Assembly: GCA_023228465.1 (NCBI GenBank)
Contig: JALOBC010000020.1
Coordinates: 1-48,401 of the forward strand
Direction: 5' to 3'
Length of the DNA: 48,401 bases
Source: Dokdonella sp.
Lineage (GTDB): Bacteria > Pseudomonadota > Gammaproteobacteria > Xanthomonadales > Rhodanobacteraceae
The notes under the pieces are model-generated. The model saw only the letters and a list, made by a program, of their open reading frames with translations, was not told the origin of the DNA and did not search any database. Positions within the stretch are counted from its first letter, which is position 1. The number at the start of each line of letters is the position of its first letter. The position numbers were made by a program, and so were the translations under genes. Below are positions 1 to 5,922 of this stretch, piece after piece.

Positions 1-124
1 GCGATCTTTGAATGCTTGTCCGTATCGAGCCACGTCTTCAGGTTCCTTCGCCCCCGGGTGGATGTTCTATAAAGGCGACAACTATTCTGACGCAGGGGGC
101 CTGGATGAAGGCGCGCAGCGCCGC

Positions 125-271
125 AATCCGGGATCGGCGCGACAGCGCCGGTGCCGACTTGCGATGTCGTTCCCGGATTACAGGCCGCTCCTGCGGCCTG
201 CCCTCCGGGCCGCCTTCGGCGTTCGCTCCGGCATCCTGACTGCGCAGTCCGCTGCGCTGCATCCGGGCTAC
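125..271. repeat. REP-like palindromic repeat cluster
   Basis: The 370 bases before the first gene contain no convincing coding frame but several palindromic modules. AATCCGGGA at 125-133 is matched by its exact reverse complement at 171-179. A perfect hairpin with 8-bp arms CAGGCCGC and a TCCT loop fills 181-200. A further ATCCGGG lies at 261-267. Such CCGGAT-ended GC hairpins are typical of extragenic REP elements in xanthomonads and pseudomonads. Because it lies just downstream of the minus-strand fghA stop, it may also act as a 3' end structure. The remainder (1-124 and 272-370) shows nothing I can name. Confidence 0.55.
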
Positions 272-370
272 CTGATGCGTTTGCAGCCCGGAGCCGAAAG
301 TGCCCGCCTTCGCCCACACTGATCCGCAAGGAGCCGCTTTTGTCATGGAACCTGCCGGAGCACCGGCCAC

Positions 371-1219
371 TCAGCCGCGCAGCGCCTGCGCATGGTGGCG
401 CAGGTGGTCGGCGACGAAGCTCTGGATGAACCAGTAGCTGTGGTCGTAGCCGGCATGTCGGCGCAGCGTAAGTGCTTGGCCGGCAGCCTGGCAGGCGCGC
501 TCGAAGCGTTCGGGTTGCAGCTGCACGTCGAGGAACTTGTCCGCCTCGCCCTGATCGACCAGCGCCGTGCCGGGGAAGCGCGCGCCGTCTTCGATCAGCG
601 CGCAGGCGTCGTGGCGGCGCCAGCCGGTTCGATCTTGCCCAAGATAGCGCGGCAGCGCCTTCTGGCCCCACGGCACCTCCATCGGCGCGACGATGGGCGC
701 GAAGGCGGACACCGAGCGATAGCGATCCGGGTGTTTCAGCGCCAGGGTCAGCGCGCCATGGCCACCCATGGAATGGCCGAAGATCCCGGCGCGGGCGACG
801 TCGGCCTGCGCGAAGTGCGCGCCGATGAGCTCGGGCAATTCATGCACGAGGTGGCTTTCCATGCGAAAGCGCGGCGCGAAGGCGGGCGTGGTCGCGTCCA
901 GGTAGAAGCCGGCGCCTTCGCCGAACTCCCAGTCGCCGGTCGCGCCCTCGATGCCGGTGTCGCGCGGGCTGGTGTCGGGCGTGACCAGGACCAGGCCGAG
1001 CTCGGCCGCCAGCCGCTGCGCGCCAGCCTTGATGGCGAAGGTTTCCTCGTTGCAGGTAAGTCCGGCGAGGAAATACAGCACCGGTGCCCTGGCCTCCTGC
1101 GCGAGCACCGGCATGAAGACGCCAACGCGCATCGGCCCGCCGGTGGCCGCGGAATCGAAGCGGTAGAAGCCTTGCGTGCCGCCGAAGCAGCGCTGTTCGG
1201 AAAGGATGTCGAAGCCCAC
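371..1219 (-). CDS. fghA: S-formylglutathione hydrolase
   Basis: This 282-residue serine esterase hydrolyses S-formylglutathione to glutathione and formate, the second step of glutathione-dependent formaldehyde detoxification in the cytosol. The alpha/beta-hydrolase triad is readable: nucleophile Ser150 in GHSMGG, Asp227 in GEADKFLD and His260 in AGYDHSYWF. The family motif LAGLTCNEE is at residues 52-60. Length matches the family (about 280). The start codon is GTG (1219-1217) with GGAG about nine bases upstream. It is transcribed away from the Nudix gene with 81 bases between them. The usual partner, glutathione-dependent formaldehyde dehydrogenase, is not in this window. Confidence 0.93.
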   Translation of the reverse strand: MGFDILSEQRCFGGTQGFYRFDSAATGGPMRVGVFMPVLAQEARAPVLYFLAGLTCNEETFAIKAGAQRLAAELGLVLVTPDTSPRDTGIEGATGDWEFGEGAGFYLDATTPAFAPRFRMESHLVHELPELIGAHFAQADVARAGIFGHSMGGHGALTLALKHPDRYRSVSAFAPIVAPMEVPWGQKALPRYLGQDRTGWRRHDACALIEDGARFPGTALVDQGEADKFLDVQLQPERFERACQAAGQALTLRRHAGYDHSYWFIQSFVADHLRHHAQALRG

Positions 1220-1300
1220 GTTGGAACTCCCTGAAGACGGAAGGCCAGCCAGTGTAGCCGCCCCGGCTATGATGGCCAGTCCGCCTGCCGCCGCACCGCG

Positions 1301-1789
1301 ATGCCCTACACGCCGATCCTCGCCACCCTGGGTTATGTACTGTCACCCGATCGCCAGCGCGTGCTGCTGATCCACCGCAACGCGCGGCCCGATGATGCGC
1401 ACCTGGGCAAGTACAACGGCCTCGGCGGCAAGCTGGAGCCGGGCGAGGACGTGGCGACCGGCATGCGCCGCGAGATTCGCGAGGAAGCCGGCATCGACTG
1501 CACCGCGCTGACACTGCGCGGCACGCTCAACTGGCCGGGCTTCGGCAAGCAGGGCGAGGACTGGTTCGGCTTCGTGTTCCTCGTCACCGCGTTCAGCGGC
1601 GAACCGTTCGAACGCAATCCCGAGGGCACGCTCGCGTGGGTCGCGCTCGATCGCCTGCACGAACTGCCGATGTGGGAAGGCGACCGCCACTTCCTGCCGC
1701 TGGTGTTCGACGGCGACCCGCGACCCTTCCACGGCGTGATGCCCTATCGCGATGGTCGCATGCAGGACTGGCGCTGGTCGCGCGGCTGA
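1301..1789 (+). CDS. Nudix hydrolase (MutT-like)
   Basis: A 162-residue Nudix pyrophosphohydrolase. The full Nudix box GX5EX7REUXEEXGU is met exactly by residues 43-65 (Gly43, Glu49, Arg57, Glu58, Glu61, Glu62, Gly64), so the metal-binding site should be active. Related proteins hydrolyse oxidised or non-canonical nucleoside triphosphates such as 8-oxo-dGTP; the N-terminal lines (GYVLSPDRQRVLLIHR) and the trailing tryptophan-rich end resemble 8-oxo-dGTP diphosphatases. The substrate cannot be fixed from sequence. No clear Shine-Dalgarno precedes ATG 1301; a TATGAT at 1268-1273 could be the -10 box. Confidence 0.88.
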   Translation: MPYTPILATLGYVLSPDRQRVLLIHRNARPDDAHLGKYNGLGGKLEPGEDVATGMRREIREEAGIDCTALTLRGTLNWPGFGKQGEDWFGFVFLVTAFSGEPFERNPEGTLAWVALDRLHELPMWEGDRHFLPLVFDGDPRPFHGVMPYRDGRMQDWRWSRG

Positions 1790-2130
1790 GGACGCGCTGC
1801 CAGCCGTGGTGGGTTGCGTGGTCGTCGCAGTCGGACTGGAAGGCGTCGCCATTGCCGGCCTGCACCACGGCATCCGCCAACGCGCTGCACGGTCGTCAGG
1901 TCGCCCTTTCGCATGCGCAACCCGCTTTTCTGCTACGCCTGCGGTCGCATCCCGCAACCGCATCGACGCACGGCCCGGGCACCGCGCGAGGGGTCTTGCG
2001 CGTGGCTCCCTGGCCGAATCCCGGCAGCCACATGGCGCTCGAACCCGCTTGACCGATGGGCGTGCCCGGTCAGGTACGCTTGCGCTGCCGGGATTCGCGC
2101 GTCTGCCTTGGCGCGTCTGTGTCAGGCAAG
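1790..2130. other. Intergenic stretch without recognised gene
   Basis: Convergent gap between the Nudix gene and hsp20. Open frames cross it on both strands but they are arginine-rich, have no family resemblance and run antisense into hsp20, as expected by chance at this base composition. Apart from the hsp20 terminator at its right edge I see no RNA gene, repeat or mobile element. Confidence 0.5.
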
Positions 2131-2156
2131 AAAAGGGCCGCCCGGATGGGCGGCCC
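2131..2156 (-). terminator. Rho-independent terminator of hsp20
   Basis: Perfect hairpin with 9-bp arms (GGGCCGCCC at 2135-2143, complement at 2148-2156) and a four-base loop. On the minus strand the stem is followed by TTTT (plus-strand AAAA 2131-2134), which gives a classic intrinsic terminator 24 bases beyond the hsp20 stop. Confidence 0.9.
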
Positions 2157-2179
2157 GAAGGCTGGAAACGCGCCGTCGA

Positions 2180-2683
2180 TCAGGCAGCCCTGGAAACGGC
2201 AATGCGATGCGTTTCCGTTGCCGTCTGCGCCGCCTTGGGCAGCGTCACGGTCAACAGCCCGTTCTTCAAGGTGGCCTTGGCCCGGGTCAGGTCGATGTCC
2301 ACATCGAGCGGAATCTGGCGTTCGAAGCGTCCATGCATGCGCTCGCTGTAGTGCGCTTCGCCCTGGGCTTCGGTGCGCTCCTCCTTGCGTTCGCCGCGCA
2401 CGATCAGGGTGCCGTTGGCGAACTGCACGTCCACGTCCTTTTCGTCCATCCCGGGTACTTCCACGGTCAGCACGAACTCCTTGTCGCGCTCGCTCAGGTC
2501 GAGCGTGGGCCATCCGGTCCGCTCGCCCAGCCGTCCGCGCAACATCGGCATGTCCAGGCCGCTCCACATGTCGTCGAACAACCGGTTGACCTCGCGCTGC
2601 AGTGCGAAGAACGGATCGCGGTTGCCGGAACGAACCAGGCTGTTGCGGTTGCGGGTCCAGGGAATGAGTTGTGTAACGCTCAT
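2180..2683 (-). CDS. Small heat-shock protein (Hsp20 / alpha-crystallin)
   Basis: A 167-residue ATP-independent holdase chaperone. The N-terminal arm (to about residue 55) holds the phenylalanine-rich DPFFALQREVNRLFDD segment; the alpha-crystallin domain follows (about 58-150), with the family hallmarks VPGMDEKDV, TLIVRGERK, FERQIPLP-like strand and the end motif GLLTVTLPK. The C-terminal RIAV fits the I-x-I/V anchor used in oligomer assembly. ATG 2683 was chosen over an upstream in-frame start at 2701 because GAGGAGGAG lies directly in front of it. It is a single-gene unit between a sigma-E-like promoter and a strong terminator. Confidence 0.94.
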   Translation of the reverse strand: MSVTQLIPWTRNRNSLVRSGNRDPFFALQREVNRLFDDMWSGLDMPMLRGRLGERTGWPTLDLSERDKEFVLTVEVPGMDEKDVDVQFANGTLIVRGERKEERTEAQGEAHYSERMHGRFERQIPLDVDIDLTRAKATLKNGLLTVTLPKAAQTATETHRIAVSRAA

Positions 2684-2738
2684 GATCTTTCTCCTCCTCA
2701 ACAGATTGTCATGCGGACTGCGCTTGCAGTACCGACTG

Positions 2739-2767
2739 TCTAGACAAACGACATTTCGGAAAGTTCC
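2739..2767 (-). promoter_or_regulatory. Sigma-E (RpoE/ECF)-type promoter of hsp20
   Basis: Read on the minus strand: GGAACTT (2767-2761), 15-base spacer, then GTCTAGA (2745-2739). This equals the enterobacterial RpoE consensus (GGAACTT-N15-GTCTAA) in both boxes and spacing, save the last bases of the -10. The predicted start near 2733 would leave a leader of about 50 bases before ATG 2683. No convincing sigma-32 promoter (CTTGAAA/CCCAT) was seen nearby. Confidence 0.7.
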
Positions 2768-2931
2768 CCTTTTGTTTCAGTAACTTGCAGAAACCTGCGG
2801 TTGCCGGCCGAGGCGGCGGCCGGCGCGCGCCGTGACGCGCGCATGCGGCCGGAGATCGCGCTTGCCGGCGCGCGCGCCTGCCACGCGCCAGGTCGCGCAT
2901 CCGCGCGCCTGTGGGCGCGTTGCCGGGGAGC

Positions 2932-3876
2932 CTACAGCGCGGCGGTCAGCTCCGGCACCAGCTTGAACAGGTCACCGACCAGGCCGAAGTCCGCCACCTC
3001 GAAGATCGGTGCATCGGCATCCTTGTTGATGGCGACGATGGTACCGGCGTCCTTGATGCCGGTGAGGTGCTGGATGGCGCCGGAAATGCCGCAGGCGATG
3101 TAGAGTTCGGGCGCGATGATCTTGCCGGTCTGGCCGACCTGCAGCTCGTTGGGCACGTAGCCGGCATCCACGGCCGCGCGCGAGGCACCCACCGCGGCGC
3201 CGAGCTTGTCGGCCAGCGCGTAGATGATGGCGAAGTTGTCGGCCGAGCCGAGCGCGCGCCCGCCGGACACCACGCGGCTTGCGGCCTGCAGGTCCGGACG
3301 GTCGCTCTTGCCGGCGCTCAGTTCGACGAAGCGCGTGTGCGTGGGCAGCGCCACGTCGATCGCCAGTGCTTCCACCGGCGCCGCGGTCGAGCCGCTCGCG
3401 GCGGCCGCATACGAAGCGGTGCGCACGGTGCCGACCAGCAACTGGTCGGCCGGCGCCTGCACCGTGATGATGGCGTTGCCGGCGTAGATCGGGCGCTTGA
3501 ATGCATGCGCCCCGTCCACCGCCGAGATGTCGGACACCTGCGCCACGCCGAGCAGGGCGGCAGCGCGCGGCAATACATCCTTGCCGAAGGTGGTCGAGGG
3601 TGCCAGCAGGTGGCTGTAGCCGCCCTTGGCCGCGGCCGCGATCTGCGGGGCCAGCACGGCGGCCAGCGCGTGCGCGTTTTCCGCGCGGGCGACGGTCAGC
3701 ACCTTGGCCACGCCTTCGATACGCGCCGCTTCGTCGGCGACCGCGGCCGGCTCGGCCGCCAGCACCAGCACGTCGATGCCGTCGGCAGCGATGGCCGTTG
3801 CGCAGGTGACGCAGCGCGCGGTGCTGGCATTGAGCTTGCCGTTGGCATGCTCGGCGACAATCAGGATCCTGCTCAT
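2932..3876 (-). CDS. etfA: Electron transfer flavoprotein subunit alpha
   Basis: A 314-residue alpha subunit of the soluble heterodimeric ETF, which carries FAD and takes electrons from acyl-CoA and other flavin dehydrogenases. The N-terminal domain (1-185) starts with the family pattern [10 protein letters not shown]; the C-terminal FAD domain shows [45 protein letters not shown] and VADFGLVGD, all standard FAD-binding signatures. ATG 3876 was chosen because its first base overlaps the last base of the etfB stop (TGATG), giving translational coupling. Its redox partner ETF-QO is encoded at 10079-11716. Confidence 0.96.
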   Translation of the reverse strand: MSRILIVAEHANGKLNASTARCVTCATAIAADGIDVLVLAAEPAAVADEAARIEGVAKVLTVARAENAHALAAVLAPQIAAAAKGGYSHLLAPSTTFGKDVLPRAAALLGVAQVSDISAVDGAHAFKRPIYAGNAIITVQAPADQLLVGTVRTASYAAAASGSTAAPVEALAIDVALPTHTRFVELSAGKSDRPDLQAASRVVSGGRALGSADNFAIIYALADKLGAAVGASRAAVDAGYVPNELQVGQTGKIIAPELYIACGISGAIQHLTGIKDAGTIVAINKDADAPIFEVADFGLVGDLFKLVPELTAAL

Positions 3877-4622
3877 CAGATCAACCCCCTGGCTTTCAGC
3901 GCGGAGACCAGTTCCGCGACGTCCTTCACGATCACGCCCTTGCTGCGTTTGGCCGGCGGTGCGTAATGCGTGGTCTCGAGATGGTCGCCGGGCGCGATGC
4001 CCAGGCTGGCCAGTTCGATCGTCTCGATCGGCTTGGACTTGGCCTTCATGATGTCCGGCAGCTTGATGAAGCGCGGCTCGTTGAGGCGCAGGTCGGTGGT
4101 GATCACGGCCGGCAGATCCACTTCGATGGTTTCCAGGCCGGCATCCACCTCGCGCATCACGCGCAGCGCCTTGCCGTTCACCTCCAGCTTCGAGGCGAAG
4201 GTGGCCTGCGGGCGATCCCACAGTGCCGCCAGCATCTGGCCGGTCTGGTTGCAGTCGTCGTCGATCGACTGCTTGCCGAGCAGCACCAGGTCGGGCTGTT
4301 CCTTCTCGACCAGCTTGAGCAGGGTGCGCGCGGCGGTTAGCGGCTGGATCGGGTCCGCGCTGACCACGTGGATGGCGCGGTTTGCGCCCATGGCCAGGCC
4401 GTTGCGGATGTGCGCCTGGGCATCGGCCGGGCCAATGGTGGCCAGCACGACTTCGCTGGCGAGGCCCTTCTCGCGCAGACGCAGGGCTTCCTCCAGGGCG
4501 ATGTCGTCGAATGGATTGGCCGACAGCTTGACGCCGTCGGTGACCACGCCGGAGCCGTCGGGCTTGACCTGGATGCGCACGTTCGAATCGACGACACGCT
4601 TGTAGCCGACCAGGATTTTCAT
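3876..4622 (-). CDS. etfB: Electron transfer flavoprotein subunit beta
   Basis: A 248-residue ETF beta subunit, which binds AMP and docks to dehydrogenases. Recognisable parts are the start MKILVGYKRVVD, the block SANPFDDIALEEALRL near residue 40, and the ETF-beta signature LGKQSIDDDCNQTGQMLA around 120-137; the recognition-loop region (VITTDLRLNEPRFIKLPDIMKAK) follows. It is first in the etfBA pair, with a one-base overlap to etfA. GAGGAT lies upstream of ATG 4622 with long spacing. A TAAAAT at 4682-4687 on the minus strand could be the -10 box, without a good -35. Confidence 0.96.
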   Translation of the reverse strand: MKILVGYKRVVDSNVRIQVKPDGSGVVTDGVKLSANPFDDIALEEALRLREKGLASEVVLATIGPADAQAHIRNGLAMGANRAIHVVSADPIQPLTAARTLLKLVEKEQPDLVLLGKQSIDDDCNQTGQMLAALWDRPQATFASKLEVNGKALRVMREVDAGLETIEVDLPAVITTDLRLNEPRFIKLPDIMKAKSKPIETIELASLGIAPGDHLETTHYAPPAKRSKGVIVKDVAELVSALKARGLI

Positions 4623-4734
4623 CGGATGCTGATCCTCATGGCGAGGGCCGCCGGATCACGCCGGCGACGCAAAGAAGCGGGATTTTAGCGGAAACGGCCG
4701 TGCGTCGTCGCGGCGGCGGGCCAGCCGCGAACAG

Positions 4735-4769
4735 TTGTCCACAGCTGCTGTGGAGAGTGCTGTGGACAA
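4735..4769. promoter_or_regulatory. Inverted repeat, CTGTGGA half-sites upstream of etfBA
   Basis: TTGTCCACAG (4735-4744) and its perfect reverse complement CTGTGGACAA (4760-4769) flank a third half-site, CTGTGGA at 4748-4754. The first and second half-sites also form a palindrome centred on 4746-4747. This lies 113-147 bases upstream of etfB and just past the ATP-grasp stop. It may be an operator for etfBA. It lacks a T-run on either strand, so it is a poor intrinsic terminator. TTGTCCACA is one base from a DnaA box, but there is no replication context. Confidence 0.45.
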
Positions 4770-4823
4770 GATGCTGGCAACCGCCCGCACGGGGCCATGC
4801 CATGCGGCCGGTCGTCAGAATGG

Positions 4824-5747
4824 TCAATCCTTGGCCAGGCGGGCGAGCAGCAGCCGGGCAAGACGGTCGGCCGAGCCGGGCGCATGGTCGAGAAATATCG
4901 AGGGTTCGATCAGTTCCAGTTCGAGCAGGCGCGGTGTGCCGTCGGGCGCCTGGATGAGGTCCACACGCGCGTACGGCAGCGGCCGTGCGTCGGCTTCGCC
5001 CCGGCCGGTGAAGCGGGGCAGGATGGCCAGCGCCTGTTCGGCCAGTGCGCGTTCCGCGGCGCTGGCCGAACGCGGCGTGATGTCCTCGGGTGCGAACAGC
5101 CTGCTGGTCGGACCCTGGTCCCGGTGCAGCAGCGGGCCCTTGCGGATGGCGTGGCTGAAGACCTCGTCGAAACAGATCAGCGCCGTTTCGCCCTGCGTAT
5201 CGACCCGATCGAGGTAGGGCTGCAGCAGCACGCTGCGTCCGGCGCGCAGCAGCCGGTCGATGTGCGCGCTGGCCAGGCTGCGCTGGTCGCGAGCGTGGCG
5301 CTGGGCGTCGCGTGAACCGGCGCCGACCGCGGGCTTGACCACGAACTCGCTGGCGCCTGCGCCTTCGGCGGCCAGGAAGGCGGCCAGCGCGGCGCCGGCG
5401 CTGGTGCCCGGTTCGACGAATGCGCTGGGCACGCAGGGCAGGCCCGCGCCGGCGAGATCGGCAAGGTAGTGCTTGTCGGCATTCCAGCGCACCACGCCGG
5501 GTGGATTGAGCAGGCGCGTGTGTGCCGCAGCGTGCGCGATCCAGGCGAGGAACTCCGGCAGGCGCATGGCGTAGTCCCAGGTGGAACGCAGCAGCGCGGC
5601 GTCGAAGCGCGACCAGTCGGCATCGGCGTCGTCCCAGGCGACGGCGTGGACTTCGGCGCCGGCCGCGGCGAGGGCAGCGTGCAGGGGCGGCAGGTCTTCG
5701 TCCAGGGCCTGGGCAACCTGGGCGGTGACGAGGGCGATACGAGGCAT
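4824..5747 (-). CDS. ATP-grasp family ligase (RimK/DcsG-like)
   Basis: A 307-residue ATP-grasp protein. The N-terminal pre-grasp part contains LLRSTWDYAMRLPEFLAWI and LLNPPGVVRWNADKHYL, a pattern shared with the RimK/glutathione-synthetase-like group that includes the D-cycloserine enzyme DcsG. The central ATP-lid strand FVVKPAVGAGSRDAQRH (about 156-172) and the metal/ATP region RLLELELIEPSIFLDHAPGS near the C-terminus are visible. The family joins a carboxylate to an amine or thiol; the substrate here is unknown and the neighbours (etfBA downstream) give no decisive clue. No clear ribosome-binding site precedes ATG 5747. Confidence 0.8.
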   Translation of the reverse strand: MPRIALVTAQVAQALDEDLPPLHAALAAAGAEVHAVAWDDADADWSRFDAALLRSTWDYAMRLPEFLAWIAHAAAHTRLLNPPGVVRWNADKHYLADLAGAGLPCVPSAFVEPGTSAGAALAAFLAAEGAGASEFVVKPAVGAGSRDAQRHARDQRSLASAHIDRLLRAGRSVLLQPYLDRVDTQGETALICFDEVFSHAIRKGPLLHRDQGPTSRLFAPEDITPRSASAAERALAEQALAILPRFTGRGEADARPLPYARVDLIQAPDGTPRLLELELIEPSIFLDHAPGSADRLARLLLARLAKD

Positions 5748-5922
5748 GGCGAGCGACCTGGTGGGGCGGGGCGCTGATCGTGGCGGCCAGCGGCCCGCTG
5801 TTCAAGCGCCGGCCTGCGCGACGCCGGCGCACTTGTCGCGCGTGGGTGGGCATGCGAAGGTATGCCATGACCTGGTCGCGTTGCGGCGGCCGGTACGGCA
5901 TCGCGCTTTCCCGGGGACGCTC

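Noticed and set aside
4735-4769. Replication origin with DnaA boxes
   Set aside because: The TTGTCCACA words deviate from the consensus, only two occur, and there is no AT-rich unwinding region or dnaA/dnaN nearby.
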